DNA from: Notoacmeibacter ruber
GTDB lineage: Bacteria; Pseudomonadota; Alphaproteobacteria; Rhizobiales; Rhizobiaceae
Assembly: GCF_003668555.1 (NCBI RefSeq)
Contig: NZ_RCWN01000001.1
Span: forward strand, 992,001 to 1,056,000
DNA: 64,000 nucleotides
Direction of reading: 5' to 3'
Shown in pieces: positions 1 through 8,275 of this stretch. The position numbers and the translations under genes are program-made. How positions within the stretch are numbered: the first letter of the stretch is position 1; each line of letters begins with the position of its first letter. A model generated the notes under the pieces. That model saw nothing but the letters and a program-made list of their open reading frames with translations. It searched no databases and was not told the DNA's origin.

Positions 1-291
1 CCGCCGCTCGATCGCTTCGTTGCCGCCGCTATTGGCGATGATGGTTCCGACTGCCTGACGCCAGTTGTCATCGGCTTCGCCGCAAAGTGTGCGCAGATAC
101 TGCATGGAGCCCGATATCTCGGCCAGCCGAAGGAGGTCCGGCAGATAGGTCGATTCGGCGCTCTCCACCGTCACGGCTGGCTGGGATGCGGTGTCCTCGG
201 CATCGGCTTCGGTTTCGTCCTGGCCGGCAGCCGGTGCCGCCAGAACGATGGCAGCCAAAAAACCTGCAAGAAGGGTGGAGCGTCTGATCAT
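1..291 (-). CDS. TIGR02301 family protein (partial, C-terminus cut by window edge)
   Basis: The first 97 residues are visible; the rest lies beyond the window edge. The protein opens with an Arg-Arg start and a hydrophobic stretch (about residues 6-23, ending AAPAAGQ) that reads as a signal peptide, so it is probably periplasmic. After an acidic linker comes a helix with SGSMQYLRTLCGE near residues 60-72, which resembles the conserved start of the uncharacterised rhizobial family TIGR02301. The gene lies 32 bp downstream of a NUDIX hydrolase on the same strand, and I recall the same pairing in relatives. The function is unknown. The family call comes from remembered sequence resemblance. Confidence 0.7.
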   Translation of the reverse strand, partial: MIRRSTLLAGFLAAIVLAAPAAGQDETEADAEDTASQPAVTVESAESTYLPDLLRLAEISGSMQYLRTLCGEADDNWRQAVGTIIANSGGNEAIERR

Positions 292-323
292 GACTTTTTC
301 TCTGAAGGCAAAGCGCGGCACAT

Positions 324-743
324 TCAAGACGGTCGCTCGACCCGGTGCGCCTTTTCTGTCGCGAAGCTCTGCGCCAGGCGAAGCGTGTCCTCGGTAATCT
401 CCTTTCGCTGACGTTGCATGGCCTCCAAATCCAGCCAATAGAGGGATGCCGCGTCGTCGCCCGCCACGGCATCGCCTTCTGCGGTCGCGCTGAAGACATG
501 TAGGCGATAGCGGCCCTTTTCGGTCTCGATGTCGAACGTATCGGCTGCCTCCAGTGCGTTGGTCGACAGGCCTGTCTCTTCCTCAACTTCGCGACGGGCG
601 GCATCGTGCAGGCTCTCTCCTTTTCGTACACGGCCGCCCGGAAAAGCCAGCATGTACTGAAAGGGCGGGTGCGCGCGGCGGACGAGCAGAAAGCACTCCT
701 CGCGTCGGATGATAACGGATACGCCTTCAATCGTGTCGTCCAT
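324..743 (-). CDS. NUDIX hydrolase
   Basis: A 139-residue single-domain NUDIX hydrolase. The Nudix box is complete (G, five residues, E, seven residues, REVEEETG) at about residues 36-58, so it should bind Mg2+ and cleave a nucleoside diphosphate linked to another group; the substrate cannot be read from sequence. The frame stays open upstream into the divergent yedK gene, but the ATG at 743 is preceded by GGAG at a suitable distance and begins MDDTIEGV, a normal NUDIX N-terminus. It is divergent from yedK with a 49-bp spacer and probably co-transcribed with the TIGR02301 gene downstream. Confidence 0.88.
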   Translation of the reverse strand: MDDTIEGVSVIIRREECFLLVRRAHPPFQYMLAFPGGRVRKGESLHDAARREVEEETGLSTNALEAADTFDIETEKGRYRLHVFSATAEGDAVAGDDAASLYWLDLEAMQRQRKEITEDTLRLAQSFATEKAHRVERPS

Positions 744-792
744 GGCCAGACTCCGCTTGACGCCGCATGGTTGGGCGGGAAAGTTGCGCCGC

Positions 793-1536
793 ATGTGCGG
801 ACGCTTTTCCCTTACCACCTCGTCGCAGAGGATCGAGGACCATTTCGACCTCGACACGCTGGAGGCGTTTCCGCCTCGATACAATATTGCTCCGACCCAG
901 CCCATTCTCGTCGTCATGGCGGGTGACGGATACGCGTCCGAATCGGTCAGGCCGGTGCGGGAGGGTCGACTGGTCCGCTGGGGACTGATCCCATCCTGGG
1001 CCAAGGACCTCGCCGACCTGTCGCTCATGTTCAATGCACGCAGCGAAACGGCTGCCGAAAAGCCCGCCTTTCGTGGACCGATGCGGCATGGGCGGGTGCT
1101 CGTACCCGCTAGCGGTTTTTATGAATGGCGGCGCAGCGGCGGAAAGCCGCAGCCCTTCTGGATCTACCCAGCCGCCGGCGAAGTCGTCGCATTCGCCGGC
1201 ATCTACAGCGCCTTCATGGCACCGGATGGTTCCGAGATCGAGACGGCAGCCATTCTGACGACGGCATCCAACGAATCGCTCAATCCCATTCACGACCGGA
1301 TGCCTGTCACCATCTCGCCGCCGGATTTCGAACGCTGGCTTGATTGCCGCGACGGCGAGCCGCGTCATATCGCGGATCTGCTCCGACCGGCGCCGGAGGA
1401 TTTCTGGCGTGCCGTGCCCGTTTCCGATCGCGTCAACAAGACCGCCAATATGGGACCGGAACTGCAGCATGCCGTGCCGGACGACCAGGCTCCAAGGCGC
1501 GATGCGCCATCACAGATCGATCTTTTCGGAGAGTAA
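793..1536 (+). CDS. yedK: Abasic-site processing protein, SRAP family (YedK/HMCES)
   Basis: A 247-residue SRAP protein. Family members crosslink to abasic sites in single-stranded DNA through the Cys exposed after removal of Met1, shielding them at stalled forks. The start is fixed by the invariant MCGRF N-terminus with nucleophile Cys2. The other conserved residues are visible: N81 in FNARSE, E111 in GFYEW and H167 in HDRMP. The last residues are QIDLFGE, and QIDLF (241-245) fits the bacterial beta-clamp-binding consensus. The stop codon overlaps the start of the LysE-type gene (TAATG), so the two are translationally coupled, though no functional link is obvious. Confidence 0.93.
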   Translation: MCGRFSLTTSSQRIEDHFDLDTLEAFPPRYNIAPTQPILVVMAGDGYASESVRPVREGRLVRWGLIPSWAKDLADLSLMFNARSETAAEKPAFRGPMRHGRVLVPASGFYEWRRSGGKPQPFWIYPAAGEVVAFAGIYSAFMAPDGSEIETAAILTTASNESLNPIHDRMPVTISPPDFERWLDCRDGEPRHIADLLRPAPEDFWRAVPVSDRVNKTANMGPELQHAVPDDQAPRRDAPSQIDLFGE

Positions 1537-2174
1537 TGCCCGTGGACCAAACCGTGTCTCTTGCCGGACCGTTCGGTACCGGCTTCGTCCTGGGCGCCAC
1601 GCTGATCATCGCCATCGGCGCGCAGAATGCCTTCATTCTGCGGCAGGGACTTATGCGCCGGCATGTCTTCATCCTCTGCCTCGTCTGCTCTCTATCGGAT
1701 GCGTTGCTGATCGCAGCCGGCGTGGCCGGGCTCGGAACACTCATCGCTGAATCGCCTGCTCTCATTTACTGGGTGACGCTCGGCGGCGCGATTTTTCTTT
1801 TCTGCTACGCGCTGATCGCTTTTCGGCGTGCCTTGCGACCGAGCGCCATGGCGGAATCCTCTGCGGGCAGGGATAAGTCGGGCGGTCTGGCGGCCGCGAT
1901 GGCCGCTTGCCTCGCCTTCACCTTCCTCAACCCTCATGTCTATCTGGATACGGTGCTTCTGCTCGGCTCGCTGTCGGCCCGCTATGACGGGGCGGGACGG
2001 ACGGCTTACGGAGCTGGCGCGATGGCGGCGTCATTTGTCTGGTTCTTTGCGCTGGGGTATGGCGCACGCCTTTTATCGCCGGTTTTCGCACGCCCCAAGG
2101 CCTGGCGCGTCCTCGACGGCCTGATCGGAATCATTATGGCAGCGATTGGCGCCAAGCTTCTGATGCAGCTTTAA
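1536..2174 (+). CDS. LysE/ArgO-type amino acid exporter
   Basis: A 212-residue inner-membrane protein with about six hydrophobic segments. The N-terminal GAQNAFILRQGL and the central FLNPHVYLDTVLLLGS are characteristic of the LysE/ArgO branch rather than the RhtB branch, so basic amino acids (lysine or arginine) are the likely exported substrates. The ATG overlaps the yedK TAA by one base. LysE genes are often controlled by a divergent LysR-type regulator (LysG/ArgP); none is next to this gene, so control probably comes from the yedK promoter. Which amino acid it exports is inferred from the family only. Confidence 0.88.
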   Translation: MPVDQTVSLAGPFGTGFVLGATLIIAIGAQNAFILRQGLMRRHVFILCLVCSLSDALLIAAGVAGLGTLIAESPALIYWVTLGGAIFLFCYALIAFRRALRPSAMAESSAGRDKSGGLAAAMAACLAFTFLNPHVYLDTVLLLGSLSARYDGAGRTAYGAGAMAASFVWFFALGYGARLLSPVFARPKAWRVLDGLIGIIMAAIGAKLLMQL

Positions 2175-2186
2175 AAGTTCCGCTAT

Positions 2187-2522
2187 TTAGGGGCAATCGG
2201 AGTCGCGGACGTAGCGCGCTTTGACGTAGCCTTTCGTGACCCGGTCGCTTTCATAATGAGTGACAGGGCACCAGCGTGAGCCCCATGGCCGGTTGAGGGG
2301 GATGCACTTAGCGTCCAGATGGATGATGCCGTGCCGTCGCGGCGGCAATTGATCGACGATGGCGGAACGGGCACTCGGACGGGCGCGCATGTTCAGCACA
2401 TCGTAGGGAGCGACATTGACGACGTAGAGGCAACCGGGACCGGACGTAGCAAAGGACGCGCCTGAAGTCGCGGTCAGTAAAAAAGCTGTCGCAGCAGCCA
2501 GCAGCAAGGGGTATCGGCTCAT
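2187..2522 (-). CDS. Secreted SH3-domain-like small protein
   Basis: A 111-residue protein with a clear signal peptide (MSRYPLLLAAATAFLLTATSGASFA), then a single domain with VAPYDVLNMRARPS, the signature of bacterial SH3 (SH3b) domains, and a C-terminal KGYVKARYVRDSDC strand. Four cysteines in the mature part (in GCLY, KCIP, WCPV and DC near the end) could form two disulfides in the periplasm. GGAGG sits at good spacing before the ATG at 2522. It is convergent with the LysE-type gene with a 12-bp gap. SH3b domains often bind cell-wall peptides, but the role here is unknown. Confidence 0.8.
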   Translation of the reverse strand: MSRYPLLLAAATAFLLTATSGASFATSGPGCLYVVNVAPYDVLNMRARPSARSAIVDQLPPRRHGIIHLDAKCIPLNRPWGSRWCPVTHYESDRVTKGYVKARYVRDSDCP

Positions 2523-2664
2523 CTCTGAAACCTCCGATCAATGCCCCTCATCGGAAAATTGCCCGACAAGCGAGTGGGAGGCAAGATGAAAGGTCCGTTC
2601 GGATCACCTATCTCGCTCAAATGCCCTAGCAAGAACGGCGGAAACCCGAAAATTCGTCAGCGAT

Positions 2665-2856
2665 TCACTTGGAGCGGCGCGAACTGTCGGCGCAGCGTCC
2701 CGCCACGGCACCCGACACGGCGGGATGGGCAATGTTCTTGTACTGCGGCTCGAGACGGACACCGCAATGGCTATAGGTCTCGCGCTGTTTGTTCTTGCGG
2801 GCGGCGTCTTCACAACGCTTGGCGGCTTGAACGGCTTCGACGATTTCCAGCGACAT
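2665..2856 (-). CDS. Small hypothetical protein (63 aa)
   Basis: A short frame encoding 63 residues beginning MSLEIVEAVQAA. No family is recognised. It is supported by a strong ribosome-binding site, AAGGAAGAG, ending a few bases before the ATG, and by a plausible composition: an amphipathic N-terminal helix, three cysteines (C15, C31, C55) and a basic C-terminus (SSRRSK). No signal peptide or membrane segment is seen. It stands alone between the SH3-like gene (142-bp gap) and the divergent cysS gene. Coding status rests on the ribosome-binding site and composition only. Confidence 0.5.
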   Translation of the reverse strand: MSLEIVEAVQAAKRCEDAARKNKQRETYSHCGVRLEPQYKNIAHPAVSGAVAGRCADSSRRSK

Positions 2857-3119
2857 GGCTCTTCCTTGTCTGGCGAAATCGAATCAAATTCGAGGCCGCC
2901 TTTTTTACGCATGTTCCACGGTAGTATGACCCGCTTTACACTTGGCTAACTCAAGTCCCCGAATGGGGTTCCAATGTGTTTTTTCGATTGAGGGGTGCCG
3001 AAATCTGTATTCTGTGGCTGCCGCGCCACAGCAGGAGCGCTCGGCAACTGCTTGACGCTCTGCCGTTCGCCGGCCCAAAAGAGCGGCCGCCGATCCCGCC
3101 CAAATGACCGGATAACCCT

Positions 3120-4682
3120 ATGACCGAACTGCGCCTGACCAACACGATGACCCGCCAGAAAGAGGTCTTCACGCCCGAAGATACGAGCAATGTGCGGCTG
3201 TATGTGTGCGGGCCGACCGTTTACGATTACGCCCATATCGGCAATGCGCGCCCTGCCATCGTCTTCGACGTGCTGTTCCGCCTTCTCCGGCATCTCTATG
3301 GCGAGGATCACGTCACTTATGTGCGCAACATTACGGACGTCGACGATAAGATCAATTCGCGGGCGCTGCGCGACTTCGGGCCGCAGATCGAGGCGGGCGA
3401 ACTGACGCTGAACGAGGCGATCCGTCAGGTCACCGAGACAACGTTCGCGCAGTACCAGAAAGATGTTGAAGCGCTGGGTTGCCTGCCGCCGACCATCCAG
3501 CCCCGCGCGACGGAACACATCGATGGCATGATTAAGATTATTCAAGCACTTTTGGACGAGGGACACGCCTACGTTGCCAATGGTGCCGAAGGCAGGGAGA
3601 CGCTCTTTGATGTTCGCTCGATGGCGAATTATGGGCAACTATCGAGACGTAACCTCGATGACCAAAAAGCCGGCGCGCGAATCGACGTTGAGGATCACAA
3701 GCGAAATCCGGGCGACTTTGTTCTCTGGAAAGAAAGTGCTCCCACTCAACCCGGATGGGAGGCTGAATTCACGATTAGCGAGGAGAACCGACAGGCGCTG
3801 CATCTCAATGATTGCTACGTCTCGATCCACGGCCGCCCCGGCTGGCATATCGAATGCTCGGCCATGAGCGCGGCCTATCTCGGCGAGACGTTCGACATTC
3901 ATGGCGGCGGGCTGGATCTGATCTTCCCGCATCACGAGAACGAGATCGCCCAGTCCTGCTGCGCGCATGGATCATCAGCCATGGCCAATTACTGGCTGCA
4001 CAATGGTTTCGTGCAGGTCGAAGGGCGGAAGATGAGCAAGAGCGAAGGCAACTTCGTCACTATCCACGACCTGTTGCACACGGAAAAATTCGGCGGTCGC
4101 AAATGGCCGGGCGAGGTGCTGCGCCTCGCCATGCTGATGACCCACTACCGCGAACCGATCGACTTTTCTGTGCGGCGTTTGGAAGAGGCCGCGAATTGGC
4201 TAGAGCGCTGGCGACGCCGCATGCGTCAAACGGATAATCGTAAACCCAATGTCCCTTCTCTTTTCATTCATTCCATTTGCGACGATCTTGATCTCTCAAA
4301 AGCATTCGAGATGATCCATATCATGATGAATGTAGGACAGTGGGCTGAGAAAGATGAAGCCTCCAAGATTGGTGCAGTGGGCTTCGGCGACGGTTTTACT
4401 TTTTTTGAAACCTCGGAAAAGATTGCGGAATCAATAGCGACCGCGGCTGTCTGCCTGAAGTTTCTTGGTATCGATATTAGTGCCGCGGCATCGCCGGAAG
4501 AGTCACCCGATGTTGATGATTTGGCTGCAAAAATTGACCAACGCCTTGCCTTCATCCGCGAGAAGAACTGGGCCGAGGCCGACCGCATTCGCGATGAACT
4601 TCTGGAGCAGGGAATCCAGCTAAAGGATTCAAAGGATTCCGAAACCGGCGAACGCGTGACCACCTGGGAGGTGAAGCGATGA
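3120..4682 (+). CDS. cysS: Cysteinyl-tRNA synthetase
   Basis: A 520-residue class I synthetase that charges tRNA-Cys. Visible are the HIGH-equivalent HIGN (39-42), zinc ligands C30, C246, H271 and E275, the WHIECSAM block and KMSKS (304-308). It is longer than the usual 460-or-so residues: about 20 extra residues lie before GRPGWHIEC (roughly 215-237), and more after KMSKS. Two stretches, about 3525-3790 and 4221-4550, use many A/T-ending codons (AAA, ATT, CAA, GAT, TTT, TCA), unlike the GC-ending flanks, yet the frame and catalytic motifs are intact. The gene heads an overlapping run with the GFA genes, cimA and rarD. Confidence 0.96.
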   Translation: MTELRLTNTMTRQKEVFTPEDTSNVRLYVCGPTVYDYAHIGNARPAIVFDVLFRLLRHLYGEDHVTYVRNITDVDDKINSRALRDFGPQIEAGELTLNEAIRQVTETTFAQYQKDVEALGCLPPTIQPRATEHIDGMIKIIQALLDEGHAYVANGAEGRETLFDVRSMANYGQLSRRNLDDQKAGARIDVEDHKRNPGDFVLWKESAPTQPGWEAEFTISEENRQALHLNDCYVSIHGRPGWHIECSAMSAAYLGETFDIHGGGLDLIFPHHENEIAQSCCAHGSSAMANYWLHNGFVQVEGRKMSKSEGNFVTIHDLLHTEKFGGRKWPGEVLRLAMLMTHYREPIDFSVRRLEEAANWLERWRRRMRQTDNRKPNVPSLFIHSICDDLDLSKAFEMIHIMMNVGQWAEKDEASKIGAVGFGDGFTFFETSEKIAESIATAAVCLKFLGIDISAAASPEESPDVDDLAAKIDQRLAFIREKNWAEADRIRDELLEQGIQLKDSKDSETGERVTTWEVKR

Positions 4683-5134
4683 CCATCACCGGCGGATGTC
4701 AAAGCGGAGCGGTGCGCTATCGTGTCGAGGGCGCATTCGGCGATCCGCATCTCTGCCATTGCCGTATGTGTCAGAAGGCCTCGGGAAACTATTTTCAGCC
4801 CTTCGGTCTGGTCCAGCATCGAAACTTCGCCCTGGTCACCGGCGAGCCGAAATGGTTTGCATCTTCGGAGCCGGCGCGGCGCGGCTTTTGCGGCGAGTGC
4901 GGCACACCGCTCTTCTTTGAGCTGCTCGGAAAGGGCCGCATCGGTGTTTCGCTTGGCTCCCTCGACGACCCGGCTTCAGTCAAACCGGTCAGCGCCTATG
5001 GCGCGGAGTCTCGGGTGCCCTTCATCGCCGAGGTGTGCGCGATCGAAGGAGAGCCGTACGATACAGAGAGCCCGACAATCGCCTCCGTCGCGGCAACGAA
5101 CCGGCAAAAGTCGGGCCAGGAGCGGCGCGAATGA
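4679..5134 (+). CDS. GFA-fold (Gfa/CENP-V) protein, first of a tandem pair
   Basis: A 151-residue zinc-binding protein of the GFA family, named after glutathione-dependent formaldehyde-activating enzyme; most members have no proven activity. The catalytic-site motif [11 protein letters not shown] (about 26-36) and CGECGTPL are present. The first structural motif reads GGCQSG where relatives have C-x-C, so one zinc-ligand Cys is replaced by Ser. The ATG overlaps the cysS stop by four bases (ATGA). The next gene is a paralogue, suggesting a local duplication followed by divergence. Confidence 0.88.
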   Translation: MTITGGCQSGAVRYRVEGAFGDPHLCHCRMCQKASGNYFQPFGLVQHRNFALVTGEPKWFASSEPARRGFCGECGTPLFFELLGKGRIGVSLGSLDDPASVKPVSAYGAESRVPFIAEVCAIEGEPYDTESPTIASVAATNRQKSGQERRE

Positions 5135-5601
5135 AGCTGACCGGCGGCTGCCAATGCGGTGCCGTCCGCTTTGTCGCAACCGGCGAGGTGAAGGAGGCCG
5201 CAGTCTGTCATTGCCGCATGTGCCAGAAGGCTGCCGGTTCGGTCATCTGGCCGTTCTTCACGGTTAAACGCGTCGATTTGGACTGGACGCGCGGCAAGCC
5301 CGACCGCTGGCGTTCATCCAATTCAGCGCAGCGCGGTTTCTGTGCGCACTGCGGCACACCGCTGACCTTCGAGCCGGATGGCAAGGAGACGATCGATCTT
5401 TCCATCGGTGCGCTGGATGATCCGGAAACCCTGCCGCCGACCCATCACGTCTGGTCGCAGAAAATGATCGGCTGGTTCGACAGCCTGATTGGTTTGCCGC
5501 GGACCGAAGAGCCGGAAATACCAAACGAGGCGACGGCGCAGCAGTCGTTTCAGCATCCCGACAACCCGACCGATGATAAAGACGGTTGGCCGAAGGGCTG
5601 A
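5131..5601 (+). CDS. GFA-fold (Gfa/CENP-V) protein, second of a tandem pair
   Basis: A 156-residue paralogue of the preceding gene that keeps all the zinc motifs: GGCQCG at 6-11, [11 protein letters not shown] and CAHCGTPL. It ends in a hydrophilic tail (residues about 130-156) rich in Asp, Pro and Lys. The ATG overlaps the upstream stop codon (ATGA), so it is translationally coupled. The substrate is unknown; small thiol adducts are the family's usual proposal. The spacer to cimA is about 40 bp. Confidence 0.9.
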   Translation: MKLTGGCQCGAVRFVATGEVKEAAVCHCRMCQKAAGSVIWPFFTVKRVDLDWTRGKPDRWRSSNSAQRGFCAHCGTPLTFEPDGKETIDLSIGALDDPETLPPTHHVWSQKMIGWFDSLIGLPRTEEPEIPNEATAQQSFQHPDNPTDDKDGWPKG

Positions 5602-5642
5602 AATGCTTTCCCCGGAGGCGTCCGGGGTGTATGGGGCAAACC

Positions 5643-7253
5643 ATGACGAAAGAACGGCTCTACCTCTTCGATACGACCCTCCGAGACGGCCAGCAGACGC
5701 CTGGCATCGACTTCTCGACCGAGGAAAAGCAGCAGATCGCGCAATGGCTGGATGAGTTCGGTATCGATTATGTCGAAGGCGGCTATCCTGGCGCCAATCC
5801 GACCGATACGGCGTTCTTTGCCAAGCGCCAGACCAACCGGGCGAGGTTCACCGCGTTCGGCATGACGAAGCGGGCCGGCATTTCCGCATCCAACGATCCC
5901 GGTCTCGCCGGCACATTGGCGAGCAAGGCCGATGCGGCCTGCCTCGTCGCCAAGAGCTGGGATTATCACGTCCGCGTCGCGCTCGGCTGCTCGCTTGAAG
6001 AAAATCTGGCGAATATCCGGGAGTCGGTCGAAGCCGTGGCCGCTTCCGGCCGTGAAGCGATGATCGATTGCGAGCATTTCTTCGATGGCTACAAAGCCAA
6101 CAAGGATTATGCGCTGGCCTGTGCCAAAGCCGCCTACGAGGCGGGTGCCCGCTGGGTCATCCTGTGCGACACCAATGGCGGTACGCAGCCGATCGATGTA
6201 CGGGCGATCGTCGAGCATGTGATCGGCGAAGTCGGTATTCCGGGCGATCATCTCGGCATTCATGCTCATGACGATACGGGACAGGCGGTGGCCAACAGTC
6301 TGGCGGCCGTCAATGCCGGTGTCCGTCAGATCCAGGGCACGCTGAACGGCGTGGGCGAGCGCTGCGGCAACGCCAATCTGGTCTCCATCATACCGACACT
6401 GCTTCTGAAGGAGAGTTTCGCCGAGCGGTTCGAGACCGGCGTCAGCCCTGAGAAGCTGAAGGGCCTGGCGCGCCTCTCGCGCATGTTCGACGACCTGTTG
6501 AACAGGATGCCTGATCCGCAGGCCCCTTACGTCGGTGCGTCCGCTTTCGCGACAAAAGCCGGCATCCACGCATCCGCGCTTCTCAAGGAGCCGGAAACCT
6601 ACGAGCATGTGGCGCCGGAGAGTGTGGGCAATGCGCGGCGCGTCATGGTGTCTGACCAGGGCGGCAAGTCGAATTTCATCGACGGCCTCTCCCGGCGCGG
6701 CATTGCCGTGCGAAAAGACGATCCTCGGCTCGATACGCTGATCGCGCTGGTCAAGGAGCGTGAGGCGCAGGGCTATGCCTATGAGGACGCAGATGCATCG
6801 TTCGAAATGCTGGCCCGTCGGCACCTCGGCACTGTGCCGACCTTTTTCAACGTCACCAGCTATCGCTGCGTGGTGGAGCGGCGCATCAATGCCGTTGGCC
6901 AGAAGATCGATATGTCGGAAGCCGTCGTAAAGGTGGAGATCGACGGCGAGGAGAAGATGAGCGTTGCCGAGGGCAAGGGACCCGTCAATGCGCTCGATAT
7001 CGCCTTGCGCAAGGACCTCGGCAAATATCAGGGCCTGATCGACGATATTGAACTGGTGGACTACAAGGTCCGCATCCTCAATGGCGGTACAGAGGCGATC
7101 ACGCGTGTCATGATCGAGACGCGCGACGGGCAGGGGCGTCACTGGACGACAATCGGCGTCTCGGACAACGTCATAGATGCATCGTTCGAGGCCATGATGG
7201 ACTCGATCGTCTATTGCCTGTTCGAGCGGCTGGAAGCGCAGAAGGCGGCTTGA
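5643..7253 (+). CDS. cimA: (R)-citramalate synthase
   Basis: A 536-residue member of the isopropylmalate/homocitrate synthase family, closest to the CimA branch (TIGR00977 type). It would condense acetyl-CoA with pyruvate to give (R)-citramalate, a threonine-independent route to 2-oxobutanoate and isoleucine. DTTLRDGQQTPG at 10-21 and IHAHDDTGQA supply active-site and metal-binding residues; the C-terminal third is the regulatory LeuA-dimer-type domain. The ATG at 5643 gives the usual MTKERLYLFDTTLRDG start; an ATG twelve bases upstream is possible. A homocitrate-synthase-like role is less likely. The last base of its stop is the first base of the rarD ATG. Confidence 0.9.
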   Translation: MTKERLYLFDTTLRDGQQTPGIDFSTEEKQQIAQWLDEFGIDYVEGGYPGANPTDTAFFAKRQTNRARFTAFGMTKRAGISASNDPGLAGTLASKADAACLVAKSWDYHVRVALGCSLEENLANIRESVEAVAASGREAMIDCEHFFDGYKANKDYALACAKAAYEAGARWVILCDTNGGTQPIDVRAIVEHVIGEVGIPGDHLGIHAHDDTGQAVANSLAAVNAGVRQIQGTLNGVGERCGNANLVSIIPTLLLKESFAERFETGVSPEKLKGLARLSRMFDDLLNRMPDPQAPYVGASAFATKAGIHASALLKEPETYEHVAPESVGNARRVMVSDQGGKSNFIDGLSRRGIAVRKDDPRLDTLIALVKEREAQGYAYEDADASFEMLARRHLGTVPTFFNVTSYRCVVERRINAVGQKIDMSEAVVKVEIDGEEKMSVAEGKGPVNALDIALRKDLGKYQGLIDDIELVDYKVRILNGGTEAITRVMIETRDGQGRHWTTIGVSDNVIDASFEAMMDSIVYCLFERLEAQKAA

Positions 7254-8224
7254 TGACGACAGCGGCCGAGACCCCGGCAAAAGCAAATCCCGCGGCGACG
7301 GATAGCGGTGACAGCCTGCCGGGCTTTGTCTTCGCTCTGTCGGCCTATTTCCTCTGGGGATTTTTGCCTTTTTATCTGAAGGCCGTCGATCATATCGGCG
7401 CGATCGAGGTGGTCGCTCACCGCATCCTGTGGTCGGTCCCCATTGCCGGTGGGTGGATTCTTTGGCTGGGACGCACGGCGGATCTCAAGCGCGCCCTCCG
7501 GGACTGGCGCATTCTCGGCATGGCCGCCGTTACCGCGACGCTCATCAGCATCAATTGGTCGATCTATGTCTGGGCCATCGCCAATGACCGGGCGCTGGAA
7601 GGCTCGCTCGGCTATTATATCAACCCGCTTTTCACCATCATGCTTGGCGCCCTCGTTCTGCGCGAGAAGGTCACACGGCTACAACTGGCGGCCATCATTT
7701 CGGCCTTCGTGGCCGTGGCTATCCTGACGTGGGAGGGAGGGGGCCTGCCGCTGGTCTCGCTGGGACTCGTCTTCTCATGGGGCGGATACGCCTACTTCCG
7801 AAAGACGCTGCCGGTCGGCCCCAACCAGAGCTTTTTCCTCGAGGTGCTTCTGCTGGCGCCGGTCGCGCTCGTCTACTTGTTGTGGCAAACCTTGTCGGGC
7901 GACAGATCCTTCTTCGGCGATGGCAGCTGGACAGATACCGGCCTCCTTCTCTTTGCCGGTGTGGCGACGGCCATTCCGCTCATTCTCTACGCCAACGGCG
8001 CCAAGCTGCTGCGGCTGTCGACCATCGGCGTGATGCAATACATCGTGCCGACGATGATCTTCCTGATCGCGGTCTTCGTCTTCAAGGAGCCGTTCGGCTG
8101 GGTACGGCTTTTGGCATTCGGTTTCATCTGGCTGGCTCTCATACTCTACGTGTCCTCGATCCTGAACGAGCGCCGCAGACTGAGGGCCAATCTGCCTCTT
8201 ATCGAGCCGGGCACCCGGACGTAG
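7253..8224 (+). CDS. rarD: RarD-type EamA/DMT transporter
   Basis: A 323-residue permease with about ten membrane segments, two EamA repeats and the RarD hallmarks SAYFLWGFLPFYLKA near the N-terminus and YYINPLF in the first repeat. The ATG shares a base with the cimA stop (TGATG), so it is translated from the same message. RarD proteins belong to the drug/metabolite transporter superfamily; the name comes from a chloramphenicol-sensitivity phenotype and the natural substrate is not established. The cimA-rarD pairing might hint at organic or amino acid export, but that is only inference. Confidence 0.9.
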   Translation: MTTAAETPAKANPAATDSGDSLPGFVFALSAYFLWGFLPFYLKAVDHIGAIEVVAHRILWSVPIAGGWILWLGRTADLKRALRDWRILGMAAVTATLISINWSIYVWAIANDRALEGSLGYYINPLFTIMLGALVLREKVTRLQLAAIISAFVAVAILTWEGGGLPLVSLGLVFSWGGYAYFRKTLPVGPNQSFFLEVLLLAPVALVYLLWQTLSGDRSFFGDGSWTDTGLLLFAGVATAIPLILYANGAKLLRLSTIGVMQYIVPTMIFLIAVFVFKEPFGWVRLLAFGFIWLALILYVSSILNERRRLRANLPLIEPGTRT

Positions 8225-8275
8225 GTTTTTAGGATTTCGTGGCTCTGGTAACGGCACAGCCTCTGGTCCGGTCGA

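Noticed and set aside
3014..3033. A 6-bp stem (CTGTGG/CCACAG) in the cysS leader, considered as a T-box or attenuator
   Set aside because: Too short, without T-box elements or a T-run, and T-boxes are not expected in this group.
5550..7286. A long open minus-strand frame opposite cimA
   Set aside because: It is the mirror frame of a high-GC coding gene; the product lacks any recognisable motif and has no ribosome-binding site, while cimA is motif-complete.
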